From assembly GCA_964558465.1 (NCBI GenBank), contig CAZLEF010000003.1, positions 1 through 64,000 of the forward strand: a stretch of DNA of 64,000 nt, in the 5' to 3' direction. This stretch comes from JACJYC01 sp964558465 (GTDB lineage: Bacteria; Bacteroidota; Bacteroidia; Chitinophagales; Saprospiraceae). The notes under the pieces were generated by a model. That model was not told the origin of the DNA. It did not search any database and saw nothing but the letters and a program-made list of their open reading frames with translations. Made by a program: the position numbers and the translations under genes. This document shows positions 40,609 to 48,588 of the stretch, piece by piece; position 1 is the first letter of the stretch; each line of letters starts with the position of its first letter.

Positions 40609-40844
40609 TGGGGTGACCTGGTGACTTGGCGAGGGGGTGACTTTTGGAAAAGTAGCCGCCTGAGAAACAGCCGCTTGAAAAGGGCGGCAATCGTTGTGGC
40701 AATGAGGGCGCGGGCCAAAAACATCAACTATCATCATTCATCAATCCCATTATTTAATTGATGATTTAAGATTACATGAATGATGATTGTTGATGTCGGG
40801 AAAAAATAGCCATCTTCGGTGAATTATTGAAATTCATCTATTAA
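40609..40844. other. Spacer with GGTGAC words and AT-rich stretch
   Basis: GGTGACCTGGTGACTTGG words and an AGCCGCCTGAG...CCGCTTGAAAAGGGCGG segment are followed by ATCATTCATCAAT/ATGAATGATGATTG inverted words (about 40730-40790). No gene is recognised. Confidence 0.4.
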
Positions 40845-40979
40845 TTATTGTTTATCAATAAAATTTTATTGATATTTGTCTTGTTAATCGTTCAAATTAT
40901 GGCCGGGCTGGTCTTTATCATCTCGCAGGTCTTCAGGCGGGGCGTAGAAATCCAATCCGAAAACGAGTTAACCGTATAA
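40845..40979 (+). pseudogene. C-terminal remnant of a DUF2975 membrane protein
   Basis: An in-frame stretch after a TAA (40842-40844) reads as one membrane helix (LLIVQIMAGLVFIISQVF) plus RRGVEIQSENELTV and a stop three bases before the next ATG. In Bacteroidota and others, YozG-like regulators are preceded by a DUF2975 membrane protein with just such an ending. Only about 44 codons remain and no start is convincing except ATG 40899, so the gene appears to be 5'-truncated. Confidence 0.6.
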
Positions 40980-40982
40980 GCC

Positions 40983-41216
40983 ATGCCGATCGTTGTCAAC
41001 CTGGATGTGATGATGGCCAGGCGAAAGATGTCGTTGAATGAACTTTCGGAGAAGGTGGATATTACGCTGGCCAATCTTTCCATTCTCAAAACCGGAAAGG
41101 CCAAGGCGATCCGGTTCAGCACGCTGGAGGCGCTGTGCAAAGCGCTGGATTGCCAGCCGGGGGATTTGCTGGAGTACAAGGGGGGCTTGATGAATGATGC
41201 TGGAGGAGGCGAATGA
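40983..41216 (+). CDS. YozG-like XRE-family helix-turn-helix protein
   Basis: A 77-residue DNA-binding protein. The HTH covers about residues 12-65 (MARRKMSLNELSEKV, ITLANLSILKTGKAKAIR, CKALDCQPGDLLEY). It begins three bases after the stop of the DUF2975 remnant, the standard pairing. With its membrane partner broken, the regulator may now be orphaned. The last residues (KGGLMNDAGGGE) look less conserved. Confidence 0.9.
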   Translation: MPIVVNLDVMMARRKMSLNELSEKVDITLANLSILKTGKAKAIRFSTLEALCKALDCQPGDLLEYKGGLMNDAGGGE

Positions 41217-41359
41217 ATTTTGCAGCAGTCAGATTCGGTATTTTTGTGGCAGATGTTATTTTGTAAATGCCGGTGTATTGGTTTGAAAATTTCGCAGAAA
41301 TAGCACCTCTGTGTTCCTCCGTGTCTCTGTGATAAAAATCTGTTTGGTGCACCAATCCG

Positions 41360-43777
41360 CTATTCATTTTTAAATTTATTCTCCAAAAGTTTCTCCCGGA
41401 ACTCCGAGCGGAAGGTGTACCCGAAGATGAGCATTACCGCACGGGTATCCACCTTATTGGTTCTTTCAAAACGGAAACCGGGGTCCGAAATCCTGAACCC
41501 GCCTTGTTGCGTGTCGAAAATATCGGACAGCGTAAACGCCAGTCTTCCCTGCCCTTTGAACAGTTTTTGCTGTAATCCCAAATCCACAAAATAAACCTCC
41601 CGCTGCTCGCCCTGCGAGATGGCAATGGGCGAAGTGTAATTCCCCGTGATTTGCAGCCTTCCGTTTTTCCAAAGGCTGAAATTGTTGACCCATTTGGCAA
41701 AAGCGGTAAACTGGTTTTGCTGTATGTTCAACGCCGGGTCGGTTTCTTCGATGCGCAGGTTGTAGCCCGACAGGTTGATGTTGAAATTCCAGAAGGTAGT
41801 GGGTTGGCTGCTCAGGATGGCTTCCAAGCCGTAAATTGAGGCGTTACCGAAATTTTTTGGCTGTTGCAGGGCAATGCCGTTGGAATCGAGGTCGGTAAAA
41901 GACAGGATGATGTCGCTCGTGCGGCGGAAAAATGCCGACACGGCGAGGCTGTTTTTTCCGAGAGAAACATCGCAGCCGAGTTCGAGCGAGTGCGCCAGTT
42001 CGGGTTTCAGGTCGGGGTTGCCGGAGTGGGGGTTGAGCGCGTCGGTGATGTCTACGAAGGGGTTGAAACTGCCCAGCCCGGGGCGGTTGATGCGGCGGCT
42101 GTAACTGAATTTCAACAGGTTGCGGGCGGGCGTGTAGTACATCAGGCGTACGGAGGGGAACAGGTTGATGTAATCGTTTGAAAACATCACCCCTTGCAGT
42201 TCGGTGTTACCCTTGTTCGAGGTTTGCTCGGCCCGAAGCCCCAGCCAGTATTTCCAGGTAGGCGAGTCCTTGCTGCCCGTCCAGCCCTCGTATTGGAGGT
42301 AGGCGGCGTGGATTTGTTCGTCGAAATGAAAAATATCCGTTCCGCCGGGGTTCGTCTCAAAATCGCCGTTGAGCTGGTCGGCACGCAGGAAGTCCGATTG
42401 GAAGGAGCGGAATGTGCCCAGGTATCCTGTTTCCAGCATTCCCTTTTTGCGAAGAGGGTGGGTGTAGCCGGCGGCGAGGCTGCTCACACCGGCATCCTCG
42501 TAGTTGTGCGTTTTTTGTAAAAACGGGTTGCCGAGCGGCTTGTTTTCTTCCGTCAGCGTTTGGATTGAAATGTCGGTGTTTTCCCGGTTGTATTCCAAAG
42601 CAGTGCTGGCGCGGATGCGGAGCGTCTGGTCGGTTTTGGCGAATTGGTGCGCATAGTTCAGCGCAGGCTCCACCGTATTGAAACGCCTGAATTCCTCCGA
42701 GTAACGGCTGTCCCTTCCGGTAAAAAGCCGCCCTTGGGTCCCGGTAGTGCTGATAACGGTCTCGTAGTTGTCCTGCCCGTTGAACAGCCAGACAGCCTCG
42801 AAGCCGAGGCTGTTTTTGGGGTCGGGGTTATAGTCGAGGTTGAGCCGGGCGGTCTGGGTCCTGACGGTGCGTTCGTCGCTGCGGCGCTGGGTCAGGTAGT
42901 AGGCATCGGGCACGAGGTACTGCACCCGGTCGCCGTTCACTCGGCGGGTGCGCGTGGTGAACCAGTTGTCGTAAGCCGCTCCGATATTCCATTTTGGCGT
43001 GCCGCGGTTGAGCAGCGCCGAGGCGTTGATGCGATAGCGGTCGCCAAAGCCGCCGCCAAGGGCAAATGCGCCGTTTGAGCCCAATCCGGTGTTTTTTTTA
43101 AAAACAAGGTTGATGATGCCACCCTCGGCATCGGCTGCGTATTTCGAGGAGGGATTGGTAATGATTTCGATGCGCTCGACACTGGCAGCGGGGATTTGTT
43201 CCAAATTGGCACTCCGGTCGGCCCCGGCGATGCCCGAAACGCTACCGTTGACGAGCACGAGCGGGCTTTTTCCCCGCAGGGTGATTTCCCCTTCCGGGCC
43301 GACCAGGACGCCGGGCATGTTTTTCAGCAGGTCGGCAACTGTGCCGCCGATTTGGGTGAGGTTTTCCGAGGCATTGACCACCAGTCCTTCTTCTGTTTTT
43401 TGGATTAAATTCCGCATCGCCGTTACTTCCACGCCTTTGAGCGCAGTGGCGCTCGCTGCCAGCAGAATGTCGGGCAGGTTCAGGCTGGTTTGCCGAAGGC
43501 TCAACGCCTGCCGTTTTTCATCAAAACCGATGAAACGGATATGCAGCGCATAATCGCCGAAGGGAATGTCGCTCATGGAAAACCGCCCGAGGCTGTCGGT
43601 AATCGCCCCGGCGATGATGCGGGAGGTGTCGCCGCCGGCCGGATTGAGGAAAACGCTGGCAAATTCGATGGGGCTGCCTTGATCGTCCGCCACTTGTCCG
43701 CTGATGCCGCCCGTTTGCTGGGCTTGAGCAAAAGCGCAGAGCAGCAAGGCTGTTATACCAAACAGGATATTTTTCAT
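41360..43777 (-). CDS. TonB-dependent receptor, outer membrane beta-barrel family
   Basis: An outer-membrane receptor of 805 residues. A signal peptide (about 1-20) is followed by a carboxypeptidase-like beta-sandwich (about 22-115, GISGQVADDQGSPIEFASV), a plug (about 130-225, GGTVADLLKNMPGVLV, LRGKSPLVLVNG) and a beta-barrel to the C-terminus. There is no SusD-like partner, so this is not a classic glycan SusC pair. The substrate is unknown. The spacer upstream contains a frame coupled to the CPBP gene that overlaps this gene's 5' end. Confidence 0.94.
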   Translation of the reverse strand: MKNILFGITALLLCAFAQAQQTGGISGQVADDQGSPIEFASVFLNPAGGDTSRIIAGAITDSLGRFSMSDIPFGDYALHIRFIGFDEKRQALSLRQTSLNLPDILLAASATALKGVEVTAMRNLIQKTEEGLVVNASENLTQIGGTVADLLKNMPGVLVGPEGEITLRGKSPLVLVNGSVSGIAGADRSANLEQIPAASVERIEIITNPSSKYAADAEGGIINLVFKKNTGLGSNGAFALGGGFGDRYRINASALLNRGTPKWNIGAAYDNWFTTRTRRVNGDRVQYLVPDAYYLTQRRSDERTVRTQTARLNLDYNPDPKNSLGFEAVWLFNGQDNYETVISTTGTQGRLFTGRDSRYSEEFRRFNTVEPALNYAHQFAKTDQTLRIRASTALEYNRENTDISIQTLTEENKPLGNPFLQKTHNYEDAGVSSLAAGYTHPLRKKGMLETGYLGTFRSFQSDFLRADQLNGDFETNPGGTDIFHFDEQIHAAYLQYEGWTGSKDSPTWKYWLGLRAEQTSNKGNTELQGVMFSNDYINLFPSVRLMYYTPARNLLKFSYSRRINRPGLGSFNPFVDITDALNPHSGNPDLKPELAHSLELGCDVSLGKNSLAVSAFFRRTSDIILSFTDLDSNGIALQQPKNFGNASIYGLEAILSSQPTTFWNFNINLSGYNLRIEETDPALNIQQNQFTAFAKWVNNFSLWKNGRLQITGNYTSPIAISQGEQREVYFVDLGLQQKLFKGQGRLAFTLSDIFDTQQGGFRISDPGFRFERTNKVDTRAVMLIFGYTFRSEFREKLLENKFKNE

Positions 43778-44048
43778 TATTTAAAAATTCGGGTTCCGAG
43801 TACGCCGCGCAATTATGGGTATCATATCCAATACCCTGGTCTAAGGCCGTGAAGGGGCCACCCGCAAAATACGCCCGTTGCGGCGGAAAAGCAAGTATGG
43901 AGGCTCGATCAATTGACCAAAACACCTCCTCCGGTATCCTGAGGGCCATATCTCCGGCGTCCTCAATCTGGAATTCGAGGTGCAGGATCATTTGTTGCCC
44001 GTCCGAAGTGAAAGTTCCCGACCAAGACAACCGCATCAGGTTGAACAT
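43521..44048 (-). CDS. Questionable frame coupled to the CPBP gene, overlapping the TonB receptor
   Basis: On the minus strand an ATG at 44048 overlaps the CPBP stop as TGATG, the usual sign of translational coupling. The frame reads plausibly for about 90 codons (MFNLMRLSWSGTF, HLEFQIEDAGDMALRIPEE) and then continues out of frame through the first 257 bp of the receptor gene before a stop at 43521. Most likely this is a short gene that has lost its own stop, or chance. Part of it (43864-43916) resembles the non-coding segment 46842-46894. Confidence 0.25.
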   Translation of the reverse strand: MFNLMRLSWSGTFTSDGQQMILHLEFQIEDAGDMALRIPEEVFWSIDRASILAFPPQRAYFAGGPFTALDQGIGYDTHNCAAYSEPEFLNNEKYPVWYNSLAALRFCSSPANGRHQRTSGGRSRQPHRICQRFPQSGRRRHLPHHRRGDYRQPRAVFHERHSLRRLCAAYPFHRF

Positions 44049-44794
44049 CAAACAGCGGTTTTCCAGATCTTCCTGAAATGGGTGTAAAACAACAAAACAA
44101 GATAAGGAACAACCAGGGAAGCGGTTATCCAGGCCAGGGTCAGCGGTAGGAAATCCTGTTCGGCGGTGGTGACGACCAGCCCGATGGTGCGGATGGTCGC
44201 ATGGAGTAAAGCGGGGCTCCAAACGGTATTTTCGCCTCTTTCGAACAGGTAGGCCAGCGGAACAGAACTCCCGACTGCAAGTATCGTTGACATCAGGGCA
44301 ACGGTCCAATCCATGTAAACAAACAAGAGCAAATGCACCAGCGTGAATAATGCGCCGGACAGGATTACGGCCCGCCGGAAACTCATTTGAAGGCGAAGCT
44401 GCCTGAAAAGGAACCCCCTGAAAACCATTTCCTCCATGAGTCCGCCCGTAAGACAAATTCCGGCTAAATTCAAAAGCCAGTTTTCCGCTAAAAATATCTC
44501 TGCATTCAGCAGGTAGCCGAGCAACGGATAAAAAAGGAGCAGCGTGCTGGAAACAATAATTCCCGGGGTTATTGATTTTAATCCGGTTTTACGGAACCCG
44601 ATATTTTTGATCGTATTTTTAAAAGAAACCCCGGAAACCAGCTGATTGAGAAGCGTCAAAACCAGCAGCACAGCGGAAAAGGAAACCACTGCGTTCAGGA
44701 TATACGGCAGCGACGATACCATGAGGCCGGTGAAGTGCATCGCCAGGAAGGTAAGGGTAAATACCAGGTAAAGTTGAAGACGGGGACGGTTCAT
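44048..44794 (-). CDS. CPBP-family intramembrane metalloprotease
   Basis: A polytopic membrane protein of 248 residues (CAAX protease and bacteriocin-processing/Abi family). The three family motifs are present: E121/E122...R126 in EEMVFRGFL, H154 in FTLVHL and H198 in ALLHATIR. About seven membrane helices are visible. Members process peptides or act in self-immunity and prenyl-protein maturation in other organisms; the role here is unknown. Confidence 0.9.
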   Translation of the reverse strand: MNRPRLQLYLVFTLTFLAMHFTGLMVSSLPYILNAVVSFSAVLLVLTLLNQLVSGVSFKNTIKNIGFRKTGLKSITPGIIVSSTLLLFYPLLGYLLNAEIFLAENWLLNLAGICLTGGLMEEMVFRGFLFRQLRLQMSFRRAVILSGALFTLVHLLLFVYMDWTVALMSTILAVGSSVPLAYLFERGENTVWSPALLHATIRTIGLVVTTAEQDFLPLTLAWITASLVVPYLVLLFYTHFRKIWKTAV

Positions 44795-44934
44795 TTCAGG
44801 ACTGATGATTTTTCAGAGCCGGAGCCAGGCTCCTCTTGTTTATTTTATTGTGATAAAGTGAATTATTATAACTACCCAGTCCCCCAAAGTTATAAAAAAT
44901 TGGAGAAATAAGCTTAACTTGGCAGGCATAAAAT

Positions 44935-45645
44935 TCAGGGTCTGATACCAGGGATTTCCAAACTTTCTAAAATTCTTTTGTTTCTTTTATTCATTAAATC
45001 TATTGTGTGTCTTTTGTATTGTTTATATTCCTCAACAGTCTGCGGTAATGGCGGTCGATTAAAATTGTCAAACGGCAAAGAAAATTCTATTTGTTCTTGT
45101 TTGTCTGTAAAATCTTGTAAAAAAAAGAACTCAACATAACCTTTGAAATCAATGAACAAATTAAAAAAATCTTTGTAGTTAGTCAATGTGTCATAAAGTG
45201 GACTTTGTTCGTTTTTATAATAACGTCTAATGCATTCCAACGTTAAATCAAACCTGTCGCAAATTATTCTGCTTACGCCTCTGGCTTGATTTATTGTAAA
45301 GCCACTCTTTTTATGAGCAGGAAAAATTATATGTCCTCCAATAGTGCGAACCTTATGTTTTAATTCTTCTCTTTCGAAGTCAGAGAGCCAACCCTCAAAT
45401 TTATTATTGTATTTTCCGTCAAAATGCGGACACATTCTATCGCTCGACAAGTTCATACACAAATTATTTTTTATTAGCAGTCTGCCATAACTGTCGCCTT
45501 TGATTTCCAAATCAAACGTTTTCCCATTTGGCAATTCTTTACTCCATAGTAATTTGTGGGTTTCATATAATTTTTGACTGTCTGTATCCGGGTCCCCACA
45601 CTTACTGTCTTTTCGAAAATCAAAATCTATGTCAATTTTTTCCAT
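44935..45645 (-). CDS. DUF6994-like protein
   Basis: A 236-residue cytoplasmic protein. The pattern FDFRKDSKCGDPDTDS, LLWSKELPNGKTFDL, HIIFPAHKKSGFTINQARG and DRFDLTLECIRRYY matches my memory of the DUF6994 family (uncharacterised, often in gene cassettes and defence-rich or mobile regions). Base composition is clearly more AT-rich than the flanking genes, which suggests recent acquisition. No function is assigned. Confidence 0.75.
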   Translation of the reverse strand: MEKIDIDFDFRKDSKCGDPDTDSQKLYETHKLLWSKELPNGKTFDLEIKGDSYGRLLIKNNLCMNLSSDRMCPHFDGKYNNKFEGWLSDFEREELKHKVRTIGGHIIFPAHKKSGFTINQARGVSRIICDRFDLTLECIRRYYKNEQSPLYDTLTNYKDFFNLFIDFKGYVEFFFLQDFTDKQEQIEFSLPFDNFNRPPLPQTVEEYKQYKRHTIDLMNKRNKRILESLEIPGIRP

Positions 45646-46064
45646 TTTTTAACTTCTCTATTTTAAACTTATTGTATCGTGATTGGGTCCTGTCTTACGC
45701 TTGCATGTACCGTTTGCTTCCTTGCATACTGCCGCGTTTAGCGGGCGGTTGGCAAAGAAGCATTAGTTAGCAGGTTTATTTTTCTTGTTCTTCGGTGTTC
45801 TTTCGTAATCAAATGAGTACGTGAAATATTTTGGAAAAGCACATATTTACTTCTGGCGATTTGGCCAAATCATACGGTTTAAGATGACAAATCAGATGCT
45901 TTTTGGGTCAACTCTTGCATGGACAGGCAACTAAAATATAACGATTTAAAACATGAAACACACTCTAATCAAATCATTGTTTTTTAGTTACTTATAATGT
46001 GCTGTCGCTGGCTTCATTTATGAAACTTTTCTCGCGCACACACAAACCTTTGCCCTAAACTATG
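45646..46064. other. AT-rich spacer with an imperfect palindrome
   Basis: No gene is seen in 419 bp. GCTTCCTTGCATACTGCCGC (45716-45735), loop GTTTA, then its imperfect complement at 45741-45761 form a stem of about 20 bp. The shape recalls cassette recombination sites, but the conserved GTTRRRY core is not present. Confidence 0.4.
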
Positions 46065-46619
46065 TTATTCTTTGCTTAAAAAGAGTTTATGGACAATATA
46101 TTGCTTAATCTCGTACTTCAAATTAGGTGCTTTGGGTTCACGAATCTCTTTCATCCCCTTAAACGTTTTCACCGAATTAAGCGTATATTTATTCTTAGTA
46201 CCCTCGGCCAAATATATATTGCCGTAGTAAGTATTATTGTAGTATTCATCATCGTGAATACCTATGAGTTGAATTTCATAACTCATAGAGCCGCCGCTGT
46301 CAAACTCAAAATCGGGTTTGTCGTATATATTCAAATTAACATTTTCAATGGCCGTAATCTGTCCGCCTACTTTTAGAATCATTTGCAAACCATCCCCTAA
46401 AAAAACATGAGAATTATTCGATACATACAATGACGTTTTTGACTTGGGGGTGACAGTGAGATCACGTTGCATCTCCTTGAACGGTTTCGAATTGTTTGTT
46501 GAACTATCTTCAGTTTTGGTGTGATCTTGAAATCCAAGTTTCCAAACCAAAAATGCTGAAATAACCGAGATAGTTACACCTATAAAAATTTGGCCAACTG
46601 GACTATGCTGATCACTCAT
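46065..46619 (-). CDS. Hypothetical single-pass membrane protein
   Basis: A 184-residue protein not recognised as any family. One membrane helix (about 10-27, FIGVTISVISAFLVW) near the N-terminus leaves a soluble C-terminal domain rich in Tyr, Asn and Asp (DDEYYNNTYYGNIYL). I use ATG 46619 (MSDQHSPVGQ); an upstream start at 46688 is possible. Composition is AT-rich like the neighbouring DUF6994 gene, so both probably arrived together. Confidence 0.65.
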   Translation of the reverse strand: MSDQHSPVGQIFIGVTISVISAFLVWKLGFQDHTKTEDSSTNNSKPFKEMQRDLTVTPKSKTSLYVSNNSHVFLGDGLQMILKVGGQITAIENVNLNIYDKPDFEFDSGGSMSYEIQLIGIHDDEYYNNTYYGNIYLAEGTKNKYTLNSVKTFKGMKEIREPKAPNLKYEIKQYIVHKLFLSKE

Positions 46620-46841
46620 GCGCAAAAGAATTATAGAATTATTTACCCATTTATTTATTCTAATTTCTGCTAACTTATAGCCATGCATACGCCGCCCCCG
46701 GCAACACTCCCCTTACCCGAAGCAGTTAAGCGGGTGGCGGATGAACGACCCGCCCGTACTCGGGCTGGGAGCCGCTTTACCCGATGCAATGATGGGATTA
46801 GCATCGGAACCTCCTTGCCGGGGCAGCAAAAAAATCCGAAT

Positions 46842-46894
46842 GTAAAATACGCCTGTTGTGACTGAAAAGCAAATATTTTGACTCGAGTTGATGG
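46842..46894. repeat. Diverged copy of segment 43864-43916
   Basis: GTAAAATACGCCTGTTG...GAAAAGCAA followed by ACTCGAGTTGA resembles GCAAAATACGCCCGTTG...GAAAAGCAA and GCTCGATCAATTGA at 43864-43916 in the same order and spacing. The remaining spacer (46620-46841) shows no gene. Confidence 0.5.
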
Positions 46895-46917
46895 AAAAAG
46901 CGCCATAAATCCTCTGA

Positions 46918-47163
46918 TTATGTGCGGAGTTGATGCGCTGGGCATAAAAACTTCCGGCCCAAGACCTGCTCAAATATGAGCTTCAACCCGCTGTAAGTCC
47001 CCTTGAAATAGATTTGGCTGAGCCTTCTTTCCCTCACCAGGTACAACAAATAGTCTCTGACTTCTTCCAGTGTCGCTTCCTCCGGACTTTTTTTGATATG
47101 CAGGGCAAAGCGTCCAACCTGCGACAGGTACGTTTTAAACGTACTCCGGCTGAAATGTCTCAA
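46918..47163 (-). pseudogene. Truncated tyrosine recombinase (N-terminal domain only)
   Basis: An 81-codon frame with the SAM-like core-binding domain of phage-type integrases (RHFSRSTFKTYLSQVGRF, TLEEVRDYLLYLV, TYSGLKLIFEQVLGRKF). It then ends after ten unrelated residues (LCPAHQLRT). The catalytic domain with the R-H-R-Y residues is missing. It marks the right end of the AT-rich island and is probably the relic of the element that brought it. Confidence 0.75.
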
Positions 47164-47198
47164 TTGTCATACTACTGGACAAAATGAGCGGAGTGGGA

Positions 47199-47262
47199 GA
47201 CTTGGAGACCAGGAGAGAGGGTGAGAAGCAATGCCTTCACCCTCTCTCCCGGTCTCCAAGTC
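47199..47262. repeat. 26-bp near-perfect hairpin
   Basis: Arms 47199-47224 and 47237-47262 (starting GACTTGGAGACC) are complementary over 26 bp with a single mismatch and a 12-nt loop. The internal GGAGAGAGGGTGA wording recalls the arrays at 12.2 kb. Confidence 0.9.
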
Positions 47263-47349
47263 GCCTAGTCTTTGCCCTTTTTGTAAAAATGTACAGTAGT
47301 GTGCTCAATTGCATGTATTCCAGTTTGGAAGCAACGGGGTAATTACGTT

Positions 47350-47676
47350 TTATTTCTTCTTCTTTTTTGGCTTTGGCACAGGAAGTTCCACAACAGAGAC
47401 CCTCACCAGTTTACTCAACCATTCCCTGTCCTCGATTTTTTCCTCAATCAGAAAGCTTGGTTTCGCGCCGGGGTAGGGTGGCGCTTCAACAACATTTCCG
47501 ATAAATTCCCGGCCGGACTGGGTTGGTTTTATGTACAATTTATTATCGCAGATCAACCCGAATATTTTCCCGTCCGAGTAAAGACCGTATTCCCCGAACA
47601 TTTTTTTTGCCGTTATTTCTCCTGCGTTTTCAATTTGCTCGCAGACAAAATCTACAAAACCTTGATCGGACGCCAT
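47350..47676 (-). CDS. TfoX N-terminal-domain protein
   Basis: A 108-residue protein with the TfoX/Sxy N-terminal fold (KKMFGEYGLYSDGKIFGLICDNKLYIKP) and a poly-lysine tail (KPKPKKKKK). It lacks the TfoX C-terminal domain of the competence regulator. Small proteins like this are common in Bacteroidota and their function is not known. It stands alone, leftward. Confidence 0.9.
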   Translation of the reverse strand: MASDQGFVDFVCEQIENAGEITAKKMFGEYGLYSDGKIFGLICDNKLYIKPTQSGREFIGNVVEAPPYPGAKPSFLIEEKIEDREWLSKLVRVSVVELPVPKPKKKKK

Positions 47677-47756
47677 TTTTTTGTTCTTTTATTTTAAAAT
47701 GCGGATGGGAAATTGCTCCGGTCAAATATACCCGGTTTTGAGCCCGAATACAAGTT

Positions 47757-47916
47757 TTTTTGGTCAATCGAATCTCCAAAGGAGTCCTATGGACAATCGA
47801 ATCAATTTGTTGATTTGTTGATGCGTTGATGTGCGTGCCACGCCACAGGCGTGGTTGATGCGAAGGCCGCCGTTCTAATCGAATCAATCGAATCAATCGA
47901 ACCAATCGAATCAATC
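47757..47916 (-). repeat. Inverted copy of the 30.65-30.76 kb repeat block
   Basis: Positions 47782-47892 are the exact reverse complement of 30648-30758 (111 bp), including the REP palindrome 47838-47854. Flanking CCAAAGGAGTCCTATGG and AATCGAATC words extend it on both sides. Confidence 0.9.
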
Positions 47917-47918
47917 AA

Positions 47919-48377
47919 TTAAAGCGGCGACTGTATCTCCGCCTTCACCCTCGACCCCCAGGGGCAATACGCGCCGACTACGTCGATGTACTCGTCCAGG
48001 TTGTCTTCCACGTACTGGGGGCTACCGTCGCAGAGTTCGATGGAGAGGTCGGACAGCGTCCAGGCATTGGGTTGGTGGATCCACGACCAGCCGCGGTTGA
48101 GGTCGCCGCAACTTTCGGCCAGCCGGATGACCGGGCCGTTGATATGCATGCCGCGCTGTTCGACCGGCAGGGCAAGTTGCTGATCGATGACCGCAAGGAG
48201 GCCGTCCTGGTTGGTCCAGGCGATAAAGGTTTTGCCGCTGGAAACGTGCTCGAATTCAAAAAAACGACTGCCGGCGCTCGCTTGCAGGTTGCAGACGGGG
48301 TTGTTGTCGTCGTCGGTTTTGCAGGCTGCGAACAGGGCAAGGCCCAGGAATAACAGCATCAGGTGATTGGTTTTCAT
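47919..48377 (-). CDS. BP74-like domain lipoprotein
   Basis: A 152-residue lipoprotein. The signal peptide ends in LFAACKT (lipobox Cys about 19). The rest resembles the BP74 N-terminal-type domain (FFEFEHVSSGKTFIAWTNQ, INGPVIRLAESCGDLNRGW, AYCPWGSRVKAEI), with four cysteines that may form disulfides. The role of this domain in bacteria is not established. ATG 48377 is used. It is divergent from the multihaem cytochrome gene. Confidence 0.75.
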   Translation of the reverse strand: MKTNHLMLLFLGLALFAACKTDDDNNPVCNLQASAGSRFFEFEHVSSGKTFIAWTNQDGLLAVIDQQLALPVEQRGMHINGPVIRLAESCGDLNRGWSWIHQPNAWTLSDLSIELCDGSPQYVEDNLDEYIDVVGAYCPWGSRVKAEIQSPL

Positions 48378-48533
48378 TTGAATATTTTTTGGTTTACTGA
48401 ATATGAAATACGGTTGAAAGGGGGTCAAAGGTTGGCCGGGGGTGGAGATTTTAGGGAAAATTTAACACAAATTGGAGCGTGGGTCTGATTTCCGGAAAGA
48501 GTTTCGGGAACAGCTATTCATATAAAAAATTCC

Positions 48534-48541
48534 TATCTTTG
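48534..48541 (+). promoter_or_regulatory. -7 box of the cytochrome operon
   Basis: TATCTTTG matches TAnnTTTG, 48 nt before the cytochrome start. The -33 region is not obvious. Confidence 0.5.
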
Positions 48542-48588
48542 ACCCCATTCGGCCCCCTGAACATCATTCATCACTGCGCTTGACAACC

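Noticed and set aside
45716..45761. A true integron attC site
   Set aside because: The GTTRRRY/RYYYAAC core is missing and no integron integrase is present, so only shape similarity is claimed.
46683..46865. Small plus-strand frame of 60 codons beginning MHTPPPATLP
   Set aside because: It overlaps a diverged repeat segment, has no homology I recognise and no promoter.
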